Below are positions 25,924-34,714 of a DNA stretch of 49,997 nt, one piece after another (positions within the stretch are counted from its first letter, which is position 1; each line of letters begins with the position of its first letter). The notes beneath the pieces are model-generated. The model searched no databases. It worked only from the letters and a program-made list of their open reading frames with translations, and had not been told where the DNA came from. Location: positions 1-49,997 of the forward strand of contig CAJUIM010000006.1 in the NCBI GenBank assembly GCA_910586275.1, in the 5' to 3' direction. A program made the position numbers and the translations under genes. The DNA is from an uncultured Lachnospiraceae bacterium (GTDB lineage: Bacteria; Bacillota; Clostridia; Lachnospirales; Lachnospiraceae).

Positions 25924-27504
25924 TTACCCTCGAAATTCTCTTGGCGTCATCCCCGTAAATCTCTTAAACTGTTTGGAAAAGTAGGAAATGCTCTGGAAAC
26001 CGCACCGGATGGCAATATCGCTTATGCTCATATCAGAACCTGCCAACAGCCGCTTGGCTTCTTCTATCCGCTCATAAATAATATAGTTGGTCAGGGAGAA
26101 ACCGGTTTCCCATTTGAAGAGGTGGGACAGGTAGTCCGGAGTAAGGTAAACCATGGCGGCCAGTGATTCACGAGTAAGTTCTTGATTCAGATGGGTGCGG
26201 ATATGTTTCTTTACAGCCATGACAGCCCTGTCCTGGCCGGCGGTATGGTCGGACAGGCATTTGCCGTACAGTTCCAGGGAACTGGATACCCAGTTTATCA
26301 GATCTTGAATGGAAGAGTATGCCTGTTCCAGTGAGGAACGGGAAATTTGTTCCCGGAAAGAAGGAAGGGCTTCTGCATTGGTAGTTTCCATGCAGCTAAA
26401 TAAGATCTGCAGGAAACTGTAAGAGAAATTGGCCAGGGTGTCTTTGGTCACATGCTTGGAATGCTGCAGGGAATTCAAAAATATAGTTACCATAGATAAA
26501 AGCTGATTCTCCTTCCGCTGAAGAAGCAGGTCAGTCCAATGGCTGGAGGGAAAGTTCAGGTTTTCTTCTTTGTCTTCTGTCTGCCGGTGGATGGCAAGAT
26601 CAAAGACATGATTTTCCTTAGAGACATTTTTTCCGGCTGCATCCAGTAAATTATGTATGAAATCCGGAAATTCCCATATCCTGCAGCCGGAAGCAGGAAT
26701 ATAAAAATTGAATGTATTGGGGAAGCGGGGCACGAAGTCATGCAATGCCTGCCTGCATGTTGATAACAGTGCCTCTCTGCTTCGTCCTGTCTCGGGCAGG
26801 GGAAGGAAGTAAAACTGCCTGTTTATGCGGACGGTAATGGGCGTTTCTTTCCGGCCATAAAAATATTCCCGGACAATATTTTTCAGGGTAAATTCATAGA
26901 GATCTTTTTCTATAGGTATTTTCTCCATATGGTTGCACTGGATCAGGAGAATCAGATACGATGTTCCGGCAGCGGCAGGATTTAAGTTCCTTCTGGTTAA
27001 TTCGTTGATAATATCCTGCTGTTGGCTGGCAATGGCTCCTTCCGAGAGATCCAGCCAGAACAGTTCCCATAGATAAAGTGCATTTTCTTTCCAGTAACCG
27101 GCTTGCTGCATATTCAGTTTGGCACTGGCCTGTCGGCGGTACTGGTCCACGGCCTTGGATACGGCGGCAAGGAGTTCTTCCATGGCTACCGGTTTCAGAA
27201 GATAGTCGATGCTGGTCAGCCGCATAGCTTTAGAGATGTATTCAAATTTGGCATAGGCAGTAAGGAAGATGCAGATAGTGTCCAGACCTTGCCTGCGGAT
27301 ATGATCCAGAAGTTCCAGCCCGCTGCCGCCCGGCATCTCTATATCGAGAATCATAACGGCAATATCATGTCGGGCAAAACATTCCAAGCCTTGCGTAATG
27401 TTGTAGGCACAGTAGATTTCCTCGAAGAACCGGGTGTTTTCTGTAATTTTCTTTTTGGTGCTTTCCGCACTGTAGTATTCATCGTCTACAATCAGCAGAT
27501 TCAT
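25924..27504 (-). CDS. YesN-type response regulator (REC-AraC)
   Basis: This 526-residue cytosolic regulator has a receiver domain at residues 1-120. It shows the acidic pair near the start (VDDE), phosphoacceptor Asp about 54 in ILDIEMPGGSG, a conserved Thr in FLTAYAK and Lys in YLLKPV. A long middle region connects to a C-terminal AraC-type DNA-binding domain (about 420-526) with two helix-turn-helix units and the ending 'GFQSISYFSKQFKRFTGMTPREF'. The gene lies 58 bases downstream of the kinase gene on the same strand. Such pairs control neighbouring sugar transporters. The 14-bp repeat array upstream of the binding-protein gene is a possible target. Confidence 0.93.
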   Translation of the reverse strand: MNLLIVDDEYYSAESTKKKITENTRFFEEIYCAYNITQGLECFARHDIAVMILDIEMPGGSGLELLDHIRRQGLDTICIFLTAYAKFEYISKAMRLTSIDYLLKPVAMEELLAAVSKAVDQYRRQASAKLNMQQAGYWKENALYLWELFWLDLSEGAIASQQQDIINELTRRNLNPAAAGTSYLILLIQCNHMEKIPIEKDLYEFTLKNIVREYFYGRKETPITVRINRQFYFLPLPETGRSREALLSTCRQALHDFVPRFPNTFNFYIPASGCRIWEFPDFIHNLLDAAGKNVSKENHVFDLAIHRQTEDKEENLNFPSSHWTDLLLQRKENQLLSMVTIFLNSLQHSKHVTKDTLANFSYSFLQILFSCMETTNAEALPSFREQISRSSLEQAYSSIQDLINWVSSSLELYGKCLSDHTAGQDRAVMAVKKHIRTHLNQELTRESLAAMVYLTPDYLSHLFKWETGFSLTNYIIYERIEEAKRLLAGSDMSISDIAIRCGFQSISYFSKQFKRFTGMTPREFRG

Positions 27505-27562
27505 CGTTACCTCTTTTCATATTTTAAAGTATTTCCTGTTTCAAGGTAAATCATATCTTTGT

Positions 27563-29269
27563 TCAGCCGGCAGGATCTTCCAGTGGCTGATAGGGAAAGT
27601 CTATGTCAATCTGTGCCCCGGCATGGGTACGGTTGCTGAAGGAAAACTGTGTTTCGGGAAAAATGCTGCATAGGCGCAAGACGGCATTTGTGATTCCTAT
27701 ATGGGAGATATCGGTGTGGTCGGGGTATGCGGGATCTGTCAGCCGAAGCAGCATTTTCTCCGAAAAGCCTTTTCCCGTATCCCAAATGCATATGTGGAGC
27801 CATATCCTATCTCCTGTCTCATGGGATGTGATGTCTACATGCATTTCCAGTATTCTTCCCATAACCACTTCGTGCTTAACGGCATTTTCAATGAAATTCA
27901 GAATAAGCAAGGGAACTACCGATGCCTGCAGGAAAACATCGGGACAGCCGATAAATAGGGCAAGGCATCCGGGATAGCGGATTCCTGACATATCTACATA
28001 ATTTTTTACCATCTGCAGTTCCTCAAAAAGAGGGACGGCCAGACCGGAAGAAAGGGTATAGCGCAGATGGCGGCTAAGATCCGTAAGCATGGAGCGGGCT
28101 AAGTCCAGATGCTCGGCTTCTGTCAGCTGATAGGCGGTATTTAAGCAGTTTATCATAAAATGCGGCGTAATCTGCTGCTTCAGGTACTGAATTTCCAATT
28201 CTTTCCGCTGAAGTTTTTCTTCGTAAATATCTATTTTCAGATTTCGGATTTCCTTTACCATTCCGTTAAAGGCTTCGGACATCTTTTCATATTCTATCAA
28301 TTGCCCGGTGGTGGAAATCTGATTTTCCAAGTCGCCTTCGGAAACTTTTTCTAATGCTTTTGTAAGGCTTGCCACCGGTTCGATAATTCTTTTTTTCACA
28401 AAATAGACAAACAGCAGGCAGAGAATAAGGAAGACTCCGGTGGTTAGGACAAAATCCCGTATTAGGGAGGTGTTCATTGCCTGTATTTCAGAATAAGGAA
28501 TCAGTCTTGTCAGGTATAAGTCATTGTTGGTAAGGGGCTGCTGTACTGCAAGCATTTTCTGGCCATCAATATATCTGATTTGATAGGAATCGGTCAGGAT
28601 TTCCGTCTGTAAGGATATAGGGGCGGCTTTCCGCCCGAAAAGCCGGTTATCGGGAGTGGTCAGATAAAGAGCCACATCGTCCGGGTATGCACTGGTAACG
28701 GAGCCTAAAAGGGCATCCACACTGACATAGGCCCCCAATCTGGCGGTGGGCATATAGATAGTACGGAGCATGTACCAAGAGCCGTCCAGTTCCACGATGT
28801 TCCAGTCCGTAGGATATTCTTCATCGGAAATGATCTCACGGAGGGAGTTGCGTAGGCCGATGCTATTGCCCCTGTTTTTTCTGGTCATCAGAAAGGTGTC
28901 GTTTGCCGGGTAATACAATAAAAAACCGTCGGCCGTATAAATGGAAAGGGAACTTAGGAAGTCGCGGTCCAGATGGTATAAGGAACTGTACCATGCGGTG
29001 GAGTTTGCTTCCTGATAAAGCAGGCTGCTGTAATTGGCATTTTCAATGGTTACCATGTACAGATAAGTTTCAATACGGTCCAGTTCGGAATCAATTTGTT
29101 TCTGATATAACTCTACCGTGTCCCGTGTATTGCGGTAAATACGGTTCAGCAACAGGCGCAGGGCGGTGCGTCCGTTCAGGCTTATGAGGGTAAAAAAGAG
29201 AGAAAGCACGGCAAGGAGCAGAAAAAGACTGTATGTGTTTATGGATAATCGCTGCATTTTCTTTTTCAT
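27563..29269 (-). CDS. YesM-type sensor histidine kinase
   Basis: This 568-residue membrane kinase has a first helix at about 10-32, an extracellular sensor region of about 230 residues, and a second helix (FVLTTGVFLILCLLFVYFV). A HAMP domain follows (FVKKRIIEPVASLTKALEKVSEGD). The kinase end is of the His_kinase/LytS class: the H-box 'QQITPHFMINCLN' around the phosphorylated His, the N-box 'ILNFIENAVKHE', and 'WDTGKGFS' for ATP. ATG 29269 follows AAGGTGG. It is the first gene of the operon with the regulator. The signal it detects is probably a carbohydrate. Confidence 0.93.
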   Translation of the reverse strand: MKKKMQRLSINTYSLFLLLAVLSLFFTLISLNGRTALRLLLNRIYRNTRDTVELYQKQIDSELDRIETYLYMVTIENANYSSLLYQEANSTAWYSSLYHLDRDFLSSLSIYTADGFLLYYPANDTFLMTRKNRGNSIGLRNSLREIISDEEYPTDWNIVELDGSWYMLRTIYMPTARLGAYVSVDALLGSVTSAYPDDVALYLTTPDNRLFGRKAAPISLQTEILTDSYQIRYIDGQKMLAVQQPLTNNDLYLTRLIPYSEIQAMNTSLIRDFVLTTGVFLILCLLFVYFVKKRIIEPVASLTKALEKVSEGDLENQISTTGQLIEYEKMSEAFNGMVKEIRNLKIDIYEEKLQRKELEIQYLKQQITPHFMINCLNTAYQLTEAEHLDLARSMLTDLSRHLRYTLSSGLAVPLFEELQMVKNYVDMSGIRYPGCLALFIGCPDVFLQASVVPLLILNFIENAVKHEVVMGRILEMHVDITSHETGDRIWLHICIWDTGKGFSEKMLLRLTDPAYPDHTDISHIGITNAVLRLCSIFPETQFSFSNRTHAGAQIDIDFPYQPLEDPAG

Positions 29270-29435
29270 GAATACCACCTTAAGGAATAAGATTAAATGT
29301 TTTCATTTAACAGGGAAAGCCGGATAATTTTCAGTCTAGCGGTATCGGGATTCAATGTCAAGGCGGTATGTGCCAGATGTCCGGATTATGCAAATATAAG
29401 TCAGGATTGTTGTTTTTTGCCCAAGAGAGGCATTT

Positions 29436-29441
29436 TATAAT
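29436..29441 (+). promoter_or_regulatory. Possible -10 element for the permease genes
   Basis: TATAAT lies 57 bases upstream of the first permease ATG. The -35 region is only a T run, so an activator such as the neighbouring AraC-type regulator may be needed. Nothing else stands out in the 228-base gap. Confidence 0.4.
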
Positions 29442-29497
29442 AAAAATATGAAAAAAGGTGCCGTATGATGATGCGGCGGAAATGAAAGGAGCGTAAA

Positions 29498-30454
29498 ATG
29501 ACAATGGCGCAGAAGAAAGTGGCGGCTCCAGACGGCCGCAAAAAAATGTCATGGCGGAGATTCCGCCGTTATATCCCAATTTATTTGCTTATGCTTCCGG
29601 GGCTGATTTACTTGTTTGTCAACAATTATATGCCTTTGCCGGGGCTGGTGGTGGCGTTTAAGCAGTATAACGCCAGAAAAGGAATATACAAAAGTGACTG
29701 GACGGGATTTGAGAATTTCAAATATCTCTTTGCCACTAACGATGCTTGGGTAATTACAAGAAATACCATCTGCTATAACTTGGTTTTTATAGTGGTGAAT
29801 ACAGTATTGGCGATTGTGGTTGCCATTATTCTCAGCGAAATCTGGGGGAGGGCGAAAAAGTTCTATCAGAGTGCCATACTTCTTCCCTTTCTGATTTCTT
29901 CGGTTATTGTTGGTTATCTGGTATTTGCCTTTCTTTCCGTGGAAAACGGATATATAAACAATGCGGTTCTGCCTTTCTTTGGGAAGGAAGGGATCAGTTG
30001 GTATTCGGAGCCGAAATATTGGCCGTTCATTTTAGTTTTTGTGAGCGCATGGAAGTCGGTAGGATATAACTGCATTATCTATCTGGCAACGCTGCTTGGA
30101 TTTGACCGTGCGTATTATGAATCGGCTCAGATTGACGGGGCGACAAAACTGAAGCAGATTCGTTATCTCACGATACCGATGCTGAAGCCTACAATTATCA
30201 TGCTTACCCTTATGTCCGTAGGGCGTATTTTCTATTCGGATTTCGGGCTGTTTTATCAAGTGCCCATGAACCAAGGGGCGTTATATTCCACGACGCAGAC
30301 CATTGATACCTATGTTTACCGGGGGCTGCTGCAGCTGGGGAATATTTCTATGTCGGCGGCGGCAGGTGTTTATCAGTCTGTCATAGGTTTTATTCTGATT
30401 CTGTCGGCAAACCTGTTTGTGCGGAAAATTGATCAAGACAGTGCACTTTGGTAA
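29498..30454 (+). CDS. ABC sugar permease, LplB-type
   Basis: This 318-residue inner-membrane permease has about six helices. The EAA loop that contacts the ATPase is YYESAQIDGATKLKQIRYLTIP. It has the LplB/UgpA-type start 'YIPIYLLMLPGLIYLFVNNYMPLPGLVVAFKQY'. With the second permease and the lipoprotein it forms an importer for an oligosaccharide. No ATPase gene is adjacent, as is common for such systems, which share an MsmX-like ATPase. GAAAGGAGCG precedes ATG 29498. Its stop lies about 20 bases before the second permease. Confidence 0.93.
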   Translation: MTMAQKKVAAPDGRKKMSWRRFRRYIPIYLLMLPGLIYLFVNNYMPLPGLVVAFKQYNARKGIYKSDWTGFENFKYLFATNDAWVITRNTICYNLVFIVVNTVLAIVVAIILSEIWGRAKKFYQSAILLPFLISSVIVGYLVFAFLSVENGYINNAVLPFFGKEGISWYSEPKYWPFILVFVSAWKSVGYNCIIYLATLLGFDRAYYESAQIDGATKLKQIRYLTIPMLKPTIIMLTLMSVGRIFYSDFGLFYQVPMNQGALYSTTQTIDTYVYRGLLQLGNISMSAAAGVYQSVIGFILILSANLFVRKIDQDSALW

Positions 30455-30473
30455 GAGAAGGAGGATACCGGTC

Positions 30474-31373
30474 ATGAAGACAAGAGAAGACAAAATATTT
30501 AATATAGTGGGTCATGCAGTGATGATTCTGCTGACGGCCATGGCGATTATCCCGTTTATTCTGATGGTAATTTCATCATTGACCTCCAACGGCACCCTTT
30601 TAAGTGACGGCTATTCTTTTTTCCCGAAGGAGTGGAGCGCCTATGCATATCAGTGGGTCTTTGCCTCCAATGGCGGCACGGTGCTGAAGGCGTATGGGAT
30701 TTCATTCCTGATAACGGGGCTTGGAACGGTATGCAACCTACTGCTGACAATTGGCCTGGCTTACGGAATGTCAAAGAAGGATTTACCCGGCAAGGGACTA
30801 TTTACATTTTTTGTAGTATTTACTATGCTGTTTAATGGAGGGCTGGTTCCTACATATATTAATTATACAAATATATTCCATCTGAAGGATACCTTCTGGG
30901 CATTGTTGGTTCCAAATCTTTTGATGAGCGCATTCAATGTTCTGCTGATGAAAAGTTATTTCATGACCGGCGTACCGGAAGAAATTTTAGATGCGGCTTA
31001 TATTGACGGGGCCAGTGAGTTTCAGACGATGGTGAAGATTGCGGTTCCTCTGTCCAAGCCGATTATTGCCACGGTAGGTATGTTTGCGGGAATTGCTTAC
31101 TGGAATGACTGGAATAACGGTTATATTTATCTGGTGAAAAGGACGGATCTTTACAGCATTCAGAATCTGCTCAATCGGTTAATGCAGAATATCAGTGCGC
31201 TGACGCAGAATGCCAGCCAAGTGGGGAATGTGAATCAGGGGCTGGCTGAGATTCCTTCTGTATCTATTCGTATGGCAATGGCTACACTCGGCATATTGCC
31301 TATAGTGTTAATTTATCCTTTTATTCAGAAAAACTTTGTGAAAGGAATTACACTGGGAGGTGTGAAAGGCTGA
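30474..31373 (+). CDS. ABC sugar permease, LplC/YtcP-type
   Basis: This 299-residue membrane permease has the C-type EAA loop 'ILDAAYIDGASEFQTMVKIAVPLSKPIIAT'. Its start is typical of the LplC group: 'VGHAVMILLTAMAIIPFILMVISSLTS', then 'YSFFPKEWSAYAYQWVF'. GGAGG upstream supports ATG 30474, and longer in-frame starts overlap the first permease. The gene is followed by the long-hairpin element and then by an esterase, so the three may share one transcript. Confidence 0.93.
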   Translation: MKTREDKIFNIVGHAVMILLTAMAIIPFILMVISSLTSNGTLLSDGYSFFPKEWSAYAYQWVFASNGGTVLKAYGISFLITGLGTVCNLLLTIGLAYGMSKKDLPGKGLFTFFVVFTMLFNGGLVPTYINYTNIFHLKDTFWALLVPNLLMSAFNVLLMKSYFMTGVPEEILDAAYIDGASEFQTMVKIAVPLSKPIIATVGMFAGIAYWNDWNNGYIYLVKRTDLYSIQNLLNRLMQNISALTQNASQVGNVNQGLAEIPSVSIRMAMATLGILPIVLIYPFIQKNFVKGITLGGVKG

Positions 31374-31421
31374 GAAAGTATTAGTGCCCGGTAAGGGAGC
31401 ACGCGGAACTGGAAACAGCAG

Positions 31422-31638
31422 GCCCCTCTACGCCCCTCATGTCATTCACTTAATCCGCAGCCCGCGTCAGGAACCATGTTTTTATTCGGACGCGCTTTCG
31501 CTCTGCGGCAAACGCAGCGGTACTAAGGCACTAAAATACAGTGCCTAAGTGCCGGCGTTTTTCAAAGGTCCGAGTAAAAACATGGTTTCTGACGCGGGCT
31601 GTGGATTAAGTGGATGACATGGGGGTCGTAGGGGGGCG
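31422..31638 (+). repeat. Long-hairpin element, copy 1
   Basis: Both ends pair over about 70 positions (31422-31491 with 31568-31638). By hand I count one true mismatch and six G-U pairs, with no A-C mismatches. The inner 94 bases (31482-31575) are almost identical to copy 2. They contain two small hairpins: CTGCG-GCAAA-CGCAG, and GGCACT-AAAATAC-AGTGCC nested in an outer CGGTACT/AGTGCCG pair. The element fills the gap between the permease and esterase genes and ends 21 bases before the esterase ATG. No reading frame in it looks coding. It could be a mobile palindromic unit or a folded RNA. Confidence 0.8.
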
Positions 31639-31659
31639 GAATTGGAATAGGAGAATGAG

Positions 31660-32937
31660 ATGAACGGAGAGTATGTAACGGTAACGGAGGTATTTGACTT
31701 TGGGCCTCATATCAGCAAAGTGATATTGAATGTAGGGAAGCGGCTGAAGAACGCGGAACTTTCGGGGGATCAGTTCCGTGTGTCGGTGAAGCGCACGGCG
31801 GTATCGGGGGAGAATTTTGTATGGCCGGTTTTTATGGGGGAAAAGCCGGAGGATTCTATGACAGGCATAAGAAGGATTAAAGAGGCATATGTATCGAATG
31901 GGGATGGCATAAGGACAGAAGAAGGGGAGTATATTACGCTCTGTATGTATTGCGACCCAAGAGAAGGGCTGGGTTCTATCATTCGGTTTGACGGGGAGCA
32001 TAATGTGACGGTAAATGTGGCGTACAAAGTGGAACAGACAGCACCAATTCACTCTGCGGACGGTGTGACGGAGGGGCTTGTGTTTACGCGGGACGGCGGA
32101 AACCATATTGTTTACGGGGATATGCTGAAAACGGCATTTTCCGAAGATGCCCAAGTTTCTCTTGGATATTGTTATTACCGCCCGGAGGAGGCGGATCAGC
32201 ATAAAGTGCCTTTGCTGATTTGGCTGCACGGTGCGGGGGAAGGGGGCAGCGAACCTCTGATTGCGGCAATCGGGAATAAAGTTGTGAATCTTATTTCGCC
32301 GGAAATTCAGCAGCTGTTTGGCGGTGCTTGGCTGCTTACACCTCAGGCTCCTACTATGTGGATGGATGACGGAACCGGAGAGTATACGAAAGACGGATCG
32401 TCTATGTATGTGGAGCCGTTAGAGCAGTTGATTAAGGGTTATATTGATGCCCATGAGGAGATTGACAGGGAAAGGATATATCTTGGCGGTGATTCCAACG
32501 GAGGCTTTATGGCAATGAAAATGCTGCTGCGCAATCCCGACAGATACGCTGCAGTTTTTCCTGTGTGTGAGGCATTGCCGGATGAAGCCATGTCAGAGGA
32601 TGACATAGCAGGCATTGCCAAGAAGCCTATCTGGTTTACTCATGCAAAGGATGATCCGGTGGTGCCGCCGGAATATTATGTCATACCCACTTACCGGAGA
32701 TTGCTTGCGGCGGGCGGAAAAAATATTCATCTTACACTGTGGGAGCATGTGACGGACCACACAGGCAGATATTTTAACGAAGATGGGACGCCCTATACCT
32801 ATATTGGTCATTGGTCATGGATTCCTATGTTAAATAATGAGTGCAGACTGGATTTTGACGGAAAACCGGTAGTTTGGGAAGGAAAAGAGGTTACGATACT
32901 GGAATGGCTGGCAGCCCAAAGGCTGACATTGGCATAG
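31660..32937 (+). CDS. Esterase with Ig-like N-terminal domain
   Basis: This 425-residue protein has two parts. Residues 1-130 form a beta domain like the Ig-like N-terminal domain of EstA esterases (VTEVFDFGPHISKVILNV). Residues 155-425 are an alpha/beta hydrolase with HGAGE near 190, nucleophile Ser about 279 in GGDSNGG, Asp about 331 in HAKDDPVVP and His 363 or 367 in WEHVTDH. No signal peptide is seen, so it acts in the cytosol on imported, acylated sugars. GGAGAATGAG precedes the ATG. Together with the BD-FAE-like esterase it suggests that the imported oligosaccharide carries acyl groups. Confidence 0.85.
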   Translation: MNGEYVTVTEVFDFGPHISKVILNVGKRLKNAELSGDQFRVSVKRTAVSGENFVWPVFMGEKPEDSMTGIRRIKEAYVSNGDGIRTEEGEYITLCMYCDPREGLGSIIRFDGEHNVTVNVAYKVEQTAPIHSADGVTEGLVFTRDGGNHIVYGDMLKTAFSEDAQVSLGYCYYRPEEADQHKVPLLIWLHGAGEGGSEPLIAAIGNKVVNLISPEIQQLFGGAWLLTPQAPTMWMDDGTGEYTKDGSSMYVEPLEQLIKGYIDAHEEIDRERIYLGGDSNGGFMAMKMLLRNPDRYAAVFPVCEALPDEAMSEDDIAGIAKKPIWFTHAKDDPVVPPEYYVIPTYRRLLAAGGKNIHLTLWEHVTDHTGRYFNEDGTPYTYIGHWSWIPMLNNECRLDFDGKPVVWEGKEVTILEWLAAQRLTLA

Positions 32938-33030
32938 GGAGTGAGGAAAACGGCTGCGGGGAGCGGCAGGATGGAAAGCCGGAATATTATGGGAAAAGAC
33001 AGGGAACATTTATAGAGCGGATGAAAAAAG

Positions 33031-33067
33031 AAACCGGCAGATTACGGGAACGGTAATCTGCCGGTTT
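33031..33067. terminator. Bidirectional terminator between esterase and glycoside hydrolase genes
   Basis: A perfect 15-bp stem (AAACCGGCAGATTAC with its complement) has a seven-base loop. On the minus strand it is followed by a T run (CTTTTTTC), and it lies five bases from the end of the glycoside hydrolase gene. It serves the minus-strand operon and probably also the esterase. The gap 32938-33030 shows nothing else. Confidence 0.88.
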
Positions 33068-33071
33068 CGCT

Positions 33072-34658
33072 TTATGATACTTCAATTATACGGATTGCCA
33101 TATATTGACGGCCGGGCATTTTTATTTTGGTGATGCCGCTGTGCACACCGGCATCGGTAATTGTCATTTCCCAAGTATCTATGATATCCACTTGAAAATG
33201 GCGGTCTTCCGGTAAATAGAGATCCCGGCAGGCAGGCTGCATAATTCCCAGATAATGAATTTCATAGCCGCTGGTCGGTATTGCAGAAGGAGGCTGGAAG
33301 CCTTCTGTTTTTTCATATTTCTGGTTTGCGGCAATTCCTACCGTTTCATCGAAGATTCCCTGTCCTTCTTTGATATATCCGCCCGGGACTTCTTTCAGTA
33401 TGTCTAAAAGGAAACGAAGCCTAGGGGTGCTTTCTCCTTTGAGGAGTCCGCCGTGGGACCACCAGAGGATTTCGTTCTCGGCAAGGAAAGTTTCTCCATG
33501 GCCGCAGTGGCCGCCGCGCAGCATTCCCTCCCAGAATCTGCGGACAAGTTCCTGTCCGGTAATATTGCCCCAGCCCAGTTCCAGGTTGCCTTCGTAGCAG
33601 ATTTCGTCCCAGACTACGGGCTTGCGGTATTTTTCCATATAAATGCCGGTATCTTCCGTGGTTCGGTAAAAATCGGTGCGCTGCAGGGAACAATGGGTAA
33701 TCCATGGCCTGCTGTGGTCATAAAAATCACCGCAATTGTGGATGGAACGAAGATGCTGATAGGGGTCTTTTTCCTGAACCAGCTCTCCGTAACGTTCCCA
33801 GTCCGCAACGGATTTTGTTCGGATAAGGTCGTATTCGTTTGCCAGTGACCACCACACATTGCGGTATGCCCCGTAACGGGCAACTACATAGCGGAGGTAA
33901 TTGTCACAGCTTGCCGCATCCATCAGTATATTTCCCCACCGGTCATAGGGATGCATTAGGATGATATCCGCTTCGATGCCCATATCACGCAGCTGCCGAA
34001 TGCGTTCATCATAACGGCGGAAGTGTGCCGGATTGGGACGCATGTAGTTAAAGTCAAGATTTGGTTCCGCATGCGGCATTCCTGGAAAATGAATTTGCTT
34101 TTTTTGGTTGATTTCTATGAGGGAAGGATTCAGTCCTTCGCCATGCCCGTGCTCAAAGGGATGAGTCAGCGGCTCTTTGGTATTATAAAGGTAAAATTTA
34201 GGGAAAAAGCAAAAACGGATTTTGTTGAAAGGGCTGTTCTTCAAGGTTTCCAGAGTCTGTTCCTGTAATTCCAAAGTTTGGTTTGCCCAAGCATAGCATG
34301 TGGTTCCTATGGAATAGTAGCAGCTGCCGTCTTCATAGCGGAGCCGGACTTGATCTGCCACACGCACAGGGCCGTGATTGTTTTCACCGGCCGGGACAGC
34401 CGTAAAACTTCCTGTAAGCTGTTCTCTTTCGGTCAGTTCGTTTTGGAAAGTCCCTTCTATTCGGTAATGATATATGCCTTCGAAGGAGGGCATGAAACGA
34501 ATACGGTAGATTCCTTCGCCATCATAAAAACCTTCTATTGTTTTTTCTTCGTTTTCTCCTTGAAAAGTGGCAGTGACGGTATAGTCCGTAAACGGGTTGC
34601 CGTCGCTTCTGCCATGTAAACTGATTTCAAATATATCCCATCTTTCTATTGTCTGCAT
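33072..34658 (-). CDS. DUF5060/apiosidase-like glycoside hydrolase
   Basis: This 528-residue cytosolic hydrolase starts with a DUF5060-type Ig-like domain (about 1-90). A TIM barrel follows, with clan-A-like acids: Glu about 275 in WWSLANEYD, and Glu 352 or 356 in VVWDEICYEG. The C-terminus is a DUF5605-like beta domain (about 445-528). Relatives include the GH140-type apiosidase-like barrels. The absence of a signal peptide means it splits imported oligosaccharides. ATG 34658 follows AAAGGAG at a spacing of about 13, so the start could be later. It is the last gene of the sugar operon. The exact glycosidic bond is not readable from the sequence. Confidence 0.8.
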   Translation of the reverse strand: MQTIERWDIFEISLHGRSDGNPFTDYTVTATFQGENEEKTIEGFYDGEGIYRIRFMPSFEGIYHYRIEGTFQNELTEREQLTGSFTAVPAGENNHGPVRVADQVRLRYEDGSCYYSIGTTCYAWANQTLELQEQTLETLKNSPFNKIRFCFFPKFYLYNTKEPLTHPFEHGHGEGLNPSLIEINQKKQIHFPGMPHAEPNLDFNYMRPNPAHFRRYDERIRQLRDMGIEADIILMHPYDRWGNILMDAASCDNYLRYVVARYGAYRNVWWSLANEYDLIRTKSVADWERYGELVQEKDPYQHLRSIHNCGDFYDHSRPWITHCSLQRTDFYRTTEDTGIYMEKYRKPVVWDEICYEGNLELGWGNITGQELVRRFWEGMLRGGHCGHGETFLAENEILWWSHGGLLKGESTPRLRFLLDILKEVPGGYIKEGQGIFDETVGIAANQKYEKTEGFQPPSAIPTSGYEIHYLGIMQPACRDLYLPEDRHFQVDIIDTWEMTITDAGVHSGITKIKMPGRQYMAIRIIEVS

Positions 34659-34714
34659 AAATAGCTTTCTACTCCTTTCCTGAGAATCAACCTTAGGCGT
34701 GCATGTCTGCGGCT

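Noticed and set aside
31422..31638. Retron or CRISPR-associated RNA
   Set aside because: A long stem recalls retron msDNA, but there is no reverse transcriptase near either copy and no effector gene is shared by both contexts.
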